This document shows, one piece after another, positions 41,355 through 50,023 of a stretch of 64,000 nucleotides of DNA. The notes under the pieces are model-generated. The model was not told the DNA's origin and did no database searches. It saw only the letters and a program-made list of their open reading frames with translations. This stretch comes from Microbacterium esteraromaticum (GTDB lineage Bacteria > Actinomycetota > Actinomycetes > Actinomycetales > Microbacteriaceae), in contig NZ_JAEMWU010000001.1 in assembly GCF_017303215.1 (NCBI RefSeq), positions 434,001 through 498,000 of the forward strand, written 5' to 3'. Both the position numbers and the translations under genes were made by a program. Every line of letters begins with the position of its first letter. The first letter of the stretch is position 1.

Positions 41355-42356
41355 GTGCCCCACACCATGGATCGGACGACGACCACGACAGGCGCGCGTT
41401 TGTCGCTCGTGCCGCCGTTGCGCGTGTTGCCGCAGGCTGCGGTGCTGGTCGCGCTCGCCGCCGCGGCGCTGTGGGCGATCTCGGCGGTGTTCGATGCCCG
41501 GGTGGCCTCGGCGGCGTATCTGACGATGATGCTGCTGCTCTCGCCCGCACGGTCGGGCAGCCGCGGTGTCCGCGTTCTCGCTGCCGCGTGGGCGGTGCTG
41601 ATCGCGGTTGTCGGGCATCTGATCGGATCACTGGGGCTGTGGGCGACCCTTGTCGCGCTGGTCGTCGTGTGCCTCGCACAGGCGCTGTACCGCATCGGGG
41701 ATGTCGCCGTGGTGACGCGCTCGCCGGTGAACCTGGTCGTCTTCGCGGGACTGGCGGGCACCGGGACGACCCTGGGCGAGGTGGCCATCGGCGCGTCGAT
41801 CGGTGCCGCGCTCATGCTGCTGGCCGCGCTGCTGGTGCCGACGCGTCCTGCTTCGGCGCAACCCGTGCCGGCCGCGGAGCGCCTGGTCGACGGTGTCGTG
41901 CTCGCCGTGGGCGCGGTCACGACCGTGCTGGTCTCGACCTGGTTGGACTTCGCGTACGTCAACTGGGCGCTGCTGTCGTTCTGCATGATCGTCGCGGTTG
42001 GCGGCCCGCACCGCGGTGGTCGGGCACGGGACCGCGTGATCGGCACGCTGATCGGTACCGTCGCGGGCACGCTCGCGTCGCTGCTGCCGTCACCGTTGCC
42101 GCTGATCATCGCGGTTGTTGCGGTGCTGCTGTGCGTGACGTACCAGCTCGTCGGCGATTACACGATGTTCGTCGTCTTTCTCACCCCAGCCGTGCTGCTG
42201 CTGAGCAGCACGGACCAGTCGGCCCTCGCACTCGGTCTGGGCCGGATCGAGGCTGTTCTCGGTTCGGCGATCGTGGCAGTGTGGTGCACCTGGCTGGCGC
42301 ACCGGCTCTCGAGGGCGGTGGGCGGTGCGTCGGCACGCGACACCGATAACCCCTAG
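41355..42356 (+). CDS. FUSC family membrane protein
   Basis: A 333-residue integral membrane protein with about ten helices in two halves. The second half (about 195-320) matches FUSC_2-type aromatic-acid exporter domains: FAYVNWALLSFCMIVAVGG, RDRVIGTLIGTVAGTLA and YTMFVVFLTPAVLLL. It may be an exporter of hydrophobic or aromatic compounds. GGAG lies one base before the GTG at 41355 and 13 before an ATG at 41367, so the true start is uncertain by four codons. It runs into the next gene after 13 bases. Confidence 0.78.
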   Translation: MPHTMDRTTTTTGARLSLVPPLRVLPQAAVLVALAAAALWAISAVFDARVASAAYLTMMLLLSPARSGSRGVRVLAAAWAVLIAVVGHLIGSLGLWATLVALVVVCLAQALYRIGDVAVVTRSPVNLVVFAGLAGTGTTLGEVAIGASIGAALMLLAALLVPTRPASAQPVPAAERLVDGVVLAVGAVTTVLVSTWLDFAYVNWALLSFCMIVAVGGPHRGGRARDRVIGTLIGTVAGTLASLLPSPLPLIIAVVAVLLCVTYQLVGDYTMFVVFLTPAVLLLSSTDQSALALGLGRIEAVLGSAIVAVWCTWLAHRLSRAVGGASARDTDNP

Positions 42357-42369
42357 AGCGGAGGCCACC

Positions 42370-43776
42370 ATGACCGACGAATACGACCTGATCGTGCTGG
42401 GCGGGGGACCCGTCGGGGAGAACATCGCCGATCGCGCCGTGCAGGGCGGGCTCACCGCCGTGATCGTCGAGAACGAGTTGGTGGGCGGCGAATGCTCGTA
42501 CTGGGCGTGCATGCCCTCGAAGGCGCTGCTGCGCCCGATCCACGCGGCGCACGCCGCCGAGCGGGTGCGCGGTGTCTCCGGCGCCTCGCTCGACCCCCGT
42601 GAGGTGCTGGCCCGCCGAGACGCGTTCGCGGCGCACTGGTCGGATGCCGGACAGGTCGACTGGTTGCACGACTCCGGCATCGACCTCGTCCGCGGTCGGG
42701 GTCGGCTCAGCGCTGAGCGCGAGGTGACCGTCGTCACCGACGACGGAGAGCGGATGCTGCGCGCTCGCCACGCGGTGGCGATCGCCACCGGCTCCGAGGC
42801 TGTGATCCCCGGCATCCCGGGTCTCGCCGAGGCGGAGCCCTGGACGAGCCGTGAGGCCACGAGCGCGCAGGAGGTGCCCGAGTCGCTGGCGATCATCGGC
42901 GGTGGAGTGGTGGCCGTCGAGATGGCGACGGCATTCGCCGGACTCGGATCGCGGGTGACGCTGCTGGCACGCACCGGGCTGCTCGGCGGCATGGAGCCGT
43001 TCGCCGGTGAGCGGGTGGCCACGGGTCTGCGCGAGGTGGGCGTCGAGGTGCGTCTGAACACCGAGACCACCGAGGTGCGTCGCAAGGGAGCACAGGTGCG
43101 CGTCACGGCCGGCGGCGAGCAGATCACCGCCGCCGAAGTGCTCGTCGCCACCGGGCGACGGCCCCGCAGCACCGACATCGGCGTCGAGATCGTGGGGCTC
43201 GAAGCCGGTGCGGCGGTGCCCGTCGACGACACGATGCTGGTGCCCGGAACCGACTGGCTGTACGCCGTCGGCGACATCAATGCCCGCGCGATGCTCACCC
43301 ACCAGGGCAAGTACCAGGCCCGCGCCGCGGGCGACGTGATCGTCGCCCGCTCGCGCGGCGAGGTCGTGGCCGATCAGCCGTGGGGTCGGCACGTGGCATC
43401 GGCCGATCACTCCGCCGTGCCGCACGTGGTCTTCTCGCGCCCTGAGGTCGCATCGGTCGGGATGACCGCGGATGCCGCCCGCGCGGCCGGCTATCGCATC
43501 GACGTCGTCGATCAGGACCTCGGCGCCGTGGCCGGCGCCGCACTGCACGCCGACGGCTATGCGGGTCTGGCCCGCATGATCGTCGACACCGAGCGGGACG
43601 TCGTGCTGGGCGTCACGTTCGTGGGCGACGACGTGGCTGAGATGCTGCCGGCGGCGACGATCGCCGTGACCGGTGACGTGCCGATCAGCAGGCTGTGGCA
43701 CGCCGTACCCGCGTACCCGACGATGGGGGAGATCTGGCTGCGCCTGCTGGAGGCCTACGGGCGATCATCGGCCTGA
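42370..43776 (+). CDS. FAD-dependent pyridine nucleotide-disulfide oxidoreductase
   Basis: A 468-residue class I disulfide reductase (dihydrolipoamide dehydrogenase/mercuric reductase relatives). FAD site GGGPVGENIA follows the start, the redox pair is CSYWAC within GGECSYWACMPSKALLRP, the NAD(P) site is IIGGGVVAVEMA, and the second FAD motif is LYAVGDIN. At the C-terminal interface, where lipoamide dehydrogenases have HPTxxE, this protein reads YPTMGE, so the catalytic His is Tyr; the acceptor may differ. GGAGG lies five bases before the ATG. No mercury-binding N-terminal domain or mer genes are present. Confidence 0.85.
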   Translation: MTDEYDLIVLGGGPVGENIADRAVQGGLTAVIVENELVGGECSYWACMPSKALLRPIHAAHAAERVRGVSGASLDPREVLARRDAFAAHWSDAGQVDWLHDSGIDLVRGRGRLSAEREVTVVTDDGERMLRARHAVAIATGSEAVIPGIPGLAEAEPWTSREATSAQEVPESLAIIGGGVVAVEMATAFAGLGSRVTLLARTGLLGGMEPFAGERVATGLREVGVEVRLNTETTEVRRKGAQVRVTAGGEQITAAEVLVATGRRPRSTDIGVEIVGLEAGAAVPVDDTMLVPGTDWLYAVGDINARAMLTHQGKYQARAAGDVIVARSRGEVVADQPWGRHVASADHSAVPHVVFSRPEVASVGMTADAARAAGYRIDVVDQDLGAVAGAALHADGYAGLARMIVDTERDVVLGVTFVGDDVAEMLPAATIAVTGDVPISRLWHAVPAYPTMGEIWLRLLEAYGRSSA

Positions 43777-43870
43777 AAGCGGCGCGTGAATACGGCGAAT
43801 CGCCTGAGATCCGCCCCTGACGTCGGCGGTGTCCCCTACGCTCGAGAGGCGATCGAGGAGGCACGACCCC

Positions 43871-43903
43871 ATGAAGGCACGACCCGAAGGATCCCGCCGG
43901 TAG
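43871..43903 (+). CDS. Possible 10-codon leader peptide upstream of opuCA-like gene
   Basis: An ATG with a strong GAGGAGG ribosome site nine bases upstream (43855-43861) opens the short frame MKARPEGSRR, which stops 13 bases before the ABC ATPase start. The ATPase itself has only a weak site. The stop-to-start spacing would allow coupled re-initiation. Too short to judge by coding statistics; it could equally be a chance frame. Confidence 0.35.
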   Translation: MKARPEGSRR

Positions 43904-43916
43904 GCGGCACCGCACG

Positions 43917-44759
43917 ATGATCGAGTTCCGCTCCGTCACCAAGACCTTTCCCGACGGCACCCGTGCCGTCGATGACTTCAGCCTGCTGCTGCCCTCGCGA
44001 AAGACGACCGTGTTCGTCGGTTCGTCGGGGTGCGGCAAGACCACCCTGCTGCGCATGATCAACCGCATGGTCGAGCCCACGACGGGCGATGTGCAGATCG
44101 ACGGCGAAAGCGTGCTCGGCGCCGATCCGGTCGCGCTGCGCCGCAGCATCGGCTACGTCATGCAGAACTCCGGCCTGATGCCGCACTTCACCGTGCTCGA
44201 CAACGTCGCCACGGTGCTGCGCCTGACCGGTGCCGGGCGTCGGCAGGCGCACGAGCGCGCCCGCGTCATGCTCGACACCGTCGGTCTCGATCAGGCTCTC
44301 GCCGATCGCTACCCCAGCCAGCTCTCGGGCGGGCAGCAGCAACGCGTCGGCGTGGCCCGCGGCCTTGCCGCCGACCCGAACATCCTGCTCATGGACGAAC
44401 CCTTCGGGGCCGTCGATCCGATTGTGCGCGCGGATCTGCAGCAAGAGCTCATCCGTCTGCAGAGCGAGCTCGACAAGACCGTCGTGTTCGTCACGCACGA
44501 CATCGACGAGGCGTTCCTGCTCGGTGACCAGGTCGTCATTCTCGACAAGGGCGCGCGCGTGGTGCAGGTCGGCAGTCCCAGCGAGATCATCGAGAACCCC
44601 GCCGACGACTTCGTCGCGGCGTTCATCGGGGCAGAGCGCGGCCGCCGCGCGCTGCGGGTGAAGCAGACCGCGCACGGCGCTGTCGTCGTCGACTCCGAGG
44701 GGCGCACCCAGGGACGCCTGCTCGCGGATGCTGCGGATGCGAGCTCTGCGTCGCCATGA
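43917..44759 (+). CDS. Glycine betaine/choline-type ABC transporter ATPase (OpuCA/ProV-like)
   Basis: A 280-residue ATPase energising an osmoprotectant importer. Walker A GSSGCGKTT is at 35-43, Q-loop near 83, signature LSGGQ at 136-140, and Walker B LLMDEPFGAVDP at 157-168. The segment LLRMINRMVEPTTGDVQIDG is typical of the quaternary-amine uptake family. After about residue 240 there is only a short tail, so the CBS pair found in many ProV/OpuCA proteins is missing. First of four coupled genes, overlapping the permease by four bases. Confidence 0.9.
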   Translation: MIEFRSVTKTFPDGTRAVDDFSLLLPSRKTTVFVGSSGCGKTTLLRMINRMVEPTTGDVQIDGESVLGADPVALRRSIGYVMQNSGLMPHFTVLDNVATVLRLTGAGRRQAHERARVMLDTVGLDQALADRYPSQLSGGQQQRVGVARGLAADPNILLMDEPFGAVDPIVRADLQQELIRLQSELDKTVVFVTHDIDEAFLLGDQVVILDKGARVVQVGSPSEIIENPADDFVAAFIGAERGRRALRVKQTAHGAVVVDSEGRTQGRLLADAADASSASP

Positions 44760-45412
44760 GCTGGGTCGTCGACAACCTCGAGCTGATCTTCGAGCTGACT
44801 CTGGTGCATCTGCGCCAGAGCATGATCGCGATCGTGCTCGGCCTGGTGCTCTCGATTCCGCTCGGCTGGGTGGCCTGGCGATTCCGGCTGGTGCGCGGCC
44901 CGGTCATCGTGCTCACCGGGCTGCTCTACACGATCCCGTCGCTGGCCCTGCTGATCCTGATGCCCGCCGCGCTCGGCTACTCGGTCATCAGTGAAGCCAA
45001 CCTCGTCGCGGCGCTGACGATCTACGCCGTCGCGATCCTTGTGCGCGCCGTGGCCGACGGGCTCGACTCGGTCGACCCGGGCGTGCGTCAGTCGGCGACC
45101 GCGATGGGATACGCGGCGCCGCGCCGATTCTGGGGTGTGGAACTGCCGTTGGCGGGTCCCGTCATCCTCGCCGGGCTGCGGGTGACGGCAGTGTCGACTA
45201 TCTCGTTGGCCACCGTGGGGATTCTGATCGGCGTGACCAACCTGGGCTACCTGTTCACCAACGGGCAGCAGCGCCGCCTGGTGGCTGAGGTGCTCGCGGG
45301 TGTGGTCGCCGTGGTGATCATCGCGCTGCTCGTCGACCTGCTGCTGCGTCTGCTCGGACGCGTGCTCATGCCATGGTCCAGAACCGTTCAGGCCGTCGGA
45401 GGTGCGTCATGA
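44756..45412 (+). CDS. Osmoprotectant ABC transporter permease (OpuCB-like)
   Basis: A 218-residue ProW/OpuCB-type permease with five or six helices and the conserved loop ATAMGYAAPRRFWGVELPLAGPVILAGLR (ATPase-contact EAA motif). GLLYTIPSLALLILMP is typical. ATGA overlaps join it to the ATPase and to the second permease. Confidence 0.9.
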   Translation: MSWVVDNLELIFELTLVHLRQSMIAIVLGLVLSIPLGWVAWRFRLVRGPVIVLTGLLYTIPSLALLILMPAALGYSVISEANLVAALTIYAVAILVRAVADGLDSVDPGVRQSATAMGYAAPRRFWGVELPLAGPVILAGLRVTAVSTISLATVGILIGVTNLGYLFTNGQQRRLVAEVLAGVVAVVIIALLVDLLLRLLGRVLMPWSRTVQAVGGAS

Positions 45413-46134
45413 ACCTCTTCGCCGATGCCTTCGCGTGGCTGTTCTCACCCGAGCGACTGCAGGGCCCGTACGCGCTGCAGACCCTGCTCGGACAGCACCT
45501 GTTCTACACCGTCGTCTCGGTCGCTGTCGCCGCCGCGATCGCCCTGCCGATCGGCTGGCTGATCGGCCACACCGGCAAGGGACGCGAGGTCGCCGTGGCC
45601 ATCTCGGGCGCCGCCCGTGCCGTGCCCTCATTCGGTCTGCTGGTGCTGCTGGTGCTCGTGTTGGGCGTCGTGCGCACTCCGCTCGCCGCCGTCATCACCT
45701 TCGTGCTGCTGGCCATCCCGTCGCTGCTGGCCGGCGCCTACACCGGCCTTGAGGCCATCGACCGACGGGAGATCGACGCGGCCCGCGCCATGGGCATGAC
45801 CGAGTGGCAGATCTTCACGAAGGTCGAGCTGCCGCTCGGTCTGCCGCTCCTGGTCGGCGGTCTGCGCGCGGCCGTGCTGCAGGTCATCGCCACCGTCACC
45901 ATCGCCGCGTACGTCAACCTCGGCGGTCTCGGCTGGCCCATCATCCAGGGCATCCCGCTGCGCCGTTTCGACCAGGTGCTGGGCGGCGCGATCCTCGTCG
46001 CCGCGCTCGCGCTGATCGCCGATCTGCTGCTCGCCGTCGCCCAGCGCGCCGCCGTGCCCCACGGCGTCCGCGTGCAGCAGTCCGGAGCGCCTGCTTCCCG
46101 GCGCGCCGGACGCGTAGTATCCGCCCCGGCCTGA
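45409..46134 (+). CDS. Osmoprotectant ABC transporter permease (OpuCD-like)
   Basis: A 241-residue second permease. HLFYTVVSVAVAAAIALPIGW and AVPSFGLLVLLVLVLG are membrane segments, and ARAMGMTEWQIFTKVELPLG is the EAA loop. The ATG at 45409 overlaps the previous stop. The tail (about 220-241) is basic. Its 3' end contains TAGTAT (46115-46120), which might help start a separate transcript for the binding protein. Confidence 0.9.
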   Translation: MNLFADAFAWLFSPERLQGPYALQTLLGQHLFYTVVSVAVAAAIALPIGWLIGHTGKGREVAVAISGAARAVPSFGLLVLLVLVLGVVRTPLAAVITFVLLAIPSLLAGAYTGLEAIDRREIDAARAMGMTEWQIFTKVELPLGLPLLVGGLRAAVLQVIATVTIAAYVNLGGLGWPIIQGIPLRRFDQVLGGAILVAALALIADLLLAVAQRAAVPHGVRVQQSGAPASRRAGRVVSAPA

Positions 46135-46190
46135 CAACGCCGACCCCGCCGACCATTCCTCCGCCTGACCCCAACCGAAAGGCATCCGAA

Positions 46191-47108
46191 ATGTTCACCT
46201 CTCGCAAGACCCGCACCGCACTCGCCGCGGGGGTCGTCCTGATCGCTGGAATCGCGCTGACCGGATGTGGAACGGGCGGCAACCCGCTCGACGAGCCCAC
46301 CGACGACACCAGCGCCGACGGCGACACGATCGTCGTCGGATCGCAGGCCTACTACTCGAACGAGATCGTCGCCGAGATCTACGCGCAGGCGCTCGAGAAT
46401 GCCGGCTTCGCCGTCGACCGCCAGTTCAACATCGGTCAGCGCGACGCCTACATGCCCGAGATCGAGTCGGGCCGGATCATGCTGTTCCCCGAGTACACCG
46501 GCAACCTGCTGGAGTACCTCGACGACAGCGCGACGGCCACCAGCGCCGAAGACGTGTACGCCGCGCTGCAGCAGGCGCTGCCCGAGGGGTTGACGGCACT
46601 CGACTACGCCGAGGCCAGCGACCAGGACACGTACACGGTGCTGACCTCGTTCGCCGAGGAGAACGACCTCACCACGATCGCCGACCTGGCGAACCTCAGC
46701 GAGCCGGCCACGATCGGTGCGGCCCCCGAGTTCGAGCAGCGACCCTACGGCCCCACCGGGGCGAAGGACGTCTACGGTGTCGACGTGACGTTCTCGGCGA
46801 CCGGCCCCGGCACGCTCGATGCGCTGCTGGCGGGCGAGATCCAGGTTGCCGATATCTACACCGCCGACCCTGCGTTCCAGACCGAGGACATCGTGGCGCT
46901 CGAGGACCCCGAGAGCATGATCCTGGCCTCCAACGTCGTGCCGATCGCCTCGGCCGACGTCGCCGACGCCATCAGCGAGGTCATCAACGCCGTCAGCGCC
47001 GAGCTCGGGGCCGATGACCTCGTCGCGCTGAATGTGCAGAGCACCGTCGACCAGATGTCGTCGCCCGAGATCGCGACGCAGTGGCTGCAAGAGGCCGGGC
47101 TGATCTGA
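46191..47108 (+). CDS. Osmoprotectant-binding lipoprotein (OpuCC/ProX-like)
   Basis: A 305-residue substrate-binding lipoprotein. The signal peptide ends at lipobox LTGC with C26 as lipidated residue, followed by a Thr/Asp-rich linker and the OpuAC domain (VVGSQAYYSNEIVAEIYAQA, ESGRIMLFPEYTGNLLEYL, LLAGEIQVADIYTADP). The Tyr-rich patches fit a quaternary-ammonium-binding cage. AAAGG lies eight bases before the ATG. It is the fourth gene of the importer; a large hairpin follows. Candidate ligands are glycine betaine, choline or carnitine. Confidence 0.9.
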   Translation: MFTSRKTRTALAAGVVLIAGIALTGCGTGGNPLDEPTDDTSADGDTIVVGSQAYYSNEIVAEIYAQALENAGFAVDRQFNIGQRDAYMPEIESGRIMLFPEYTGNLLEYLDDSATATSAEDVYAALQQALPEGLTALDYAEASDQDTYTVLTSFAEENDLTTIADLANLSEPATIGAAPEFEQRPYGPTGAKDVYGVDVTFSATGPGTLDALLAGEIQVADIYTADPAFQTEDIVALEDPESMILASNVVPIASADVADAISEVINAVSAELGADDLVALNVQSTVDQMSSPEIATQWLQEAGLI

Positions 47109-47115
47109 GCCCGAA

Positions 47116-47162
47116 ACGCAGAACGCCGGCTGAGGAACGATTCCTCAGCCGGCGTTCTGCGT
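47116..47162. terminator. Bidirectional terminator, 22-bp perfect stem
   Basis: Arms 47116-47137 and 47141-47162 are perfectly complementary with a three-base loop (CGA); the inner part reads CCGGCTGAGGAA. It sits between the convergent importer operon and the AI-2E transporter gene and can end both transcripts. Confidence 0.88.
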
Positions 47163-47172
47163 GTGCGAGAGA

Positions 47173-48351
47173 TCAGACGCGCGAGTCCTGACGCGGGATC
47201 CAGACCTGCTTGATGATGATCAGGATCGACGCGGTCACGGGCACCGCGACCAGTGCACCCAGCAGGCCCAGCAGCGTGCCACCTGCGAGAGCGCCGATGA
47301 CCACCAGCGATCCCGGCACCGACACGGCCTTGTTCATGATGCGAGGGGTGAGCACGTACGCCTCGATCTGCATGTAGATCAGGTACGCGATGGCGAAGAT
47401 GAGCGCCTGCCACGGGTCTGAGAACAGGGCGATCGACGATCCGATCACCCAGAACAGCACCGAACCCACCAGCGGGATCAGGGTGATCAGGAAGGCGATG
47501 GTGGCCATCAACGGCGGGAACGGCAGCCCGAGCACCAGGTACATGATCAGCACGAAAGTGGCGTTCATGAAGGCCAGCACGACCATGCCCTGCACGTAAC
47601 CGCCGACCGAGTCGGTGATCTGGTCGGTGAGGTCGCTGGCGCGAGCACGGTCGCGGGCCGGGGCCAGGCGCAGCAGCGACGTCTTGATCGAGGGCAGACC
47701 CGCGACGAAGTAGAGGGTCAGCACGAGTACGACGATGATGCCCGAGATGCCGGTGGCGATCGAGGTGCCGATCTGCAGCGCGCCGCCGCCGATCGCCTGC
47801 CACGTCTGGCCGCTGGTGAGGAACTTCTGGAGGTCTTGCACGAGCGTCGCGAACTGATCGCCGAACTGCCCCTGCAGCCAGGCGTACACGTCACTGTGCA
47901 TGAAATCCGAGATCAGGCCCGGCACCGACCGCACGAACTGCGCGATCTGCTCGACCACGACCGGGATGATCATCAGCAGCACGAGGGCGAGCACGCCGAG
48001 CAGACCCAGCAGCACGATGAGCACGCTGATACCGCGCGAGAGCCCACGGCGTTCCAGGAACCGCACCGCCGGATCGAGGCCCAGTGCCGCGAACAGCGCG
48101 AAGGCGACGTAGATCAGCACCGTTGACAGATTGGCCAGGGTGAGTGAGAGCAGGAACGCGGTCAGCCCGCCCAGCGTGACGAGAAAGCCGAAGACGAACG
48201 GCTTGTCGATGCGGGTCCAGAACGAACGGCTCGGTGCCGGAGCGTCGACCCCTGGGCGCGCAGCATCCGTCTTCCGGTCCGTCTGCGCGGTCGCGACATC
48301 GCTCGGCGGCGTCGCCGCCGGCTCGGACTCCGTGTTCTCTGCTGAGCTCAT
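47173..48351 (-). CDS. AI-2E family transporter
   Basis: A 392-residue PerM/TqsA-type membrane protein with eight helices. A hydrophilic Ala/Pro/Asp-rich start (about 1-45) precedes the family pattern: FLERRGLSRGISVLIVLLG, VEQIAQFVRSVPGL, SVGGYVQGMVVLAFMNATFV, LPFPPLMATIAFLITLIPLVG and LTPRIMNKAVSVPGSLVVIG. The family includes autoinducer-2 exporters and Na+/H+ antiporters; the role here is open. The ATG at 48351 is preferred to a GTG three codons earlier. Confidence 0.88.
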   Translation of the reverse strand: MSSAENTESEPAATPPSDVATAQTDRKTDAARPGVDAPAPSRSFWTRIDKPFVFGFLVTLGGLTAFLLSLTLANLSTVLIYVAFALFAALGLDPAVRFLERRGLSRGISVLIVLLGLLGVLALVLLMIIPVVVEQIAQFVRSVPGLISDFMHSDVYAWLQGQFGDQFATLVQDLQKFLTSGQTWQAIGGGALQIGTSIATGISGIIVVLVLTLYFVAGLPSIKTSLLRLAPARDRARASDLTDQITDSVGGYVQGMVVLAFMNATFVLIMYLVLGLPFPPLMATIAFLITLIPLVGSVLFWVIGSSIALFSDPWQALIFAIAYLIYMQIEAYVLTPRIMNKAVSVPGSLVVIGALAGGTLLGLLGALVAVPVTASILIIIKQVWIPRQDSRV

Positions 48352-48482
48352 GACGAACACTCTAGGGCGCGACCCGGTATGCGCACCGTCGATACCCGCC
48401 CGCTGCGCGCAGAATTCTCGACATCGTGCGCGAATCGCGCTCGGCGGCTGGCTATCGTGGGAGAGCGAACACCGGGAGGATC

Positions 48483-48797
48483 ATGTCTGACGCCGCTGAC
48501 CAGGTCGCCGAACAGGCTGCTGCCGAGCTGCTGCGCCTGCGCGCCAGCATCGACAACATCGACGCCGCACTGGTGTTCATGCTCGCTGAGCGCTTTCGCT
48601 GCACGCAGCAGGTCGGCACGCTCAAGGCGACGCACAGCATGCCGCCGTCTGACCCCGCGCGCGAGGAGCAGCAGACCGCCCGTCTGCGTGCGCTGGCAGA
48701 AGAGGCGCACCTCGACCCCGAGTTCGCCGAGAAGTGGTTCAACTTCGTCGTCGCCGAGGTCATCCGCCATCACACCGAGGCGGCCGAGGGGCGCTGA
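48483..48797 (+). CDS. Chorismate mutase (AroQ class)
   Basis: A 104-residue all-helical chorismate mutase converting chorismate to prephenate for Phe/Tyr synthesis. LRASIDNIDAALVFMLAERF (residues ~20-40), then QQVGTLKATHSMPPSDPAREE and FVVAEVIRHH correspond to the three AroQ helices with conserved R, D and K positions. Single-domain, without dehydratase or dehydrogenase fusion. GGGAGG lies a few bases before the ATG. Convergent with the ROK regulator. Confidence 0.88.
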   Translation: MSDAADQVAEQAAAELLRLRASIDNIDAALVFMLAERFRCTQQVGTLKATHSMPPSDPAREEQQTARLRALAEEAHLDPEFAEKWFNFVVAEVIRHHTEAAEGR

Positions 48798-48827
48798 CCG
48801 TCTGCAGGCCTTGACCGTTCGGCGTGG

Positions 48828-49895
48828 TCAGGCCAGTTCGTAGGCCAGCACTTGCGCGGCGACGCCGTGCAGCACCGCATCGCGCACCTCGCTGCCGCGC
48901 ACCTCGACGTGCGCGCCCGGCAGGCGCGCCGACATCAGCGCGGTCTCGGCTGCGTGACACAGTCGTTCGCCCAGCAATGCGGTGTCTCCGCTCAGCACCA
49001 CCTGGGGCAGATCCAGGGCCGAGACGATCGCGGCCAGCGGGGCTCCGAGCCGGGCGCCAGCTTCGTCTCGCACCGCATCTCGGGCTGTCTCGTCAGGAGC
49101 GTTCTCACAACGCTCGGCGAGCACGGCGAGCCACACGTGCACGCACGTGCGGCTGCCGCAGACGCACTCCCGACCCGCGTCGCCCCCGACATCCAGGTGG
49201 GCGAGCTCGCGGGCGGTGGAGGCGTCGGCGGTGTACGCGGTGATGATCGCGGTGCTGGTGACCGCACCGAGACGCACGAGCAGGAACTCGTCGGTGCCGT
49301 GCCCCGCTTCGGCGCGAGCGACGACGTCGGCTTCGAGGCCGGTGTGCACGGTCAACGACGCGGTGGCCGGCTGAGCGGCCAGGGCTGCGTTGCATGCCGT
49401 GATCTCATGCCGCTGGTCGAGTCCGATGCCCAGTCCGATGCCGAGCACCGCGGCGTCGGACTGCTTGACGAGTCGCGCCGCGATCGCGGCGACGGACGCG
49501 GCGACGTCGGCATCGGGATCGCGGGCGACCTCGCTGCGCAGCAGGACGCTGCCGTCGGGCGCGCAGACCGCTCCGACGATCCAGTTCCGTCCGGTGAGGT
49601 CGATGGCGATCGACTGCACGGCCCGCCGGTCGATCTCGAGCATCACCGATGGTTTGCCGACGCGCACCTCTTGGCTCTGCCCGGTCTCGATCACGATCCC
49701 CGTGGCGAGCAGTTCGCGGATCACCTCGGTGATGGTCGGGCGCGCCAGGCCGGTCATGCGCGCCAGGTCGGCGCGGCTCGCGGTCTCTTCGCGGAGCAGG
49801 GTCTGCAGCACGACGGCGCGGTTGTGCCGCCGGGTGCCGTGCACCGGAAGCTGCTGCGCGGTGGCCCGCGCCGAGAGCGATACGGTCTCGGCCAT
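48828..49895 (-). CDS. ROK family transcriptional regulator
   Basis: A 355-residue ROK regulator: winged HTH at about 24-75 (NRAVVLQTLLREETASRADL, MTGLARPTITEVI), then an ASKHA-like sugar-binding domain. The zinc motif is partly conserved (CVCGSRTC). The catalytic Asp of ROK kinases is replaced (HTGLEAD instead of a NDA-type segment), so it should sense, not phosphorylate, a sugar. It is divergent from a second ROK regulator across a 128-base gap holding TTAGT...ACTAA. Confidence 0.9.
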   Translation of the reverse strand: MAETVSLSARATAQQLPVHGTRRHNRAVVLQTLLREETASRADLARMTGLARPTITEVIRELLATGIVIETGQSQEVRVGKPSVMLEIDRRAVQSIAIDLTGRNWIVGAVCAPDGSVLLRSEVARDPDADVAASVAAIAARLVKQSDAAVLGIGLGIGLDQRHEITACNAALAAQPATASLTVHTGLEADVVARAEAGHGTDEFLLVRLGAVTSTAIITAYTADASTARELAHLDVGGDAGRECVCGSRTCVHVWLAVLAERCENAPDETARDAVRDEAGARLGAPLAAIVSALDLPQVVLSGDTALLGERLCHAAETALMSARLPGAHVEVRGSEVRDAVLHGVAAQVLAYELA

Positions 49896-49929
49896 CGTGC
49901 TCCTTCGGGTCGGGTGTCGCCGGGATTAC

Positions 49930-49945
49930 TTAGTTCAATGACTAA
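49930..49945. promoter_or_regulatory. Candidate ROK operator
   Basis: TTAGT (49930-49934) and ACTAA (49941-49945) separated by six bases form a palindrome in an A/T-rich island between two divergent ROK regulator genes, 35 bases from one start. The form resembles known ROK/XylR-type sites. Which of the two proteins binds is unknown. Confidence 0.6.
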
Positions 49946-50023
49946 ACTTACTGTTCGAGCGTATGCTCGGCGCCGACGGATGTCAAAGATCCTCTCGACG
50001 CCCTATCGCAGAAAGGACCGCGG

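Noticed and set aside
42370-43776. Mercuric reductase
   Set aside because: No N-terminal heavy-metal domain, no C-terminal vicinal cysteines and no mer genes nearby; only the shared disulfide-reductase fold supports it.
45738-47090. 450-codon minus-strand open frame
   Set aside because: Antisense to the OpuCD/OpuCC-like genes, which have clear family motifs and coupling.
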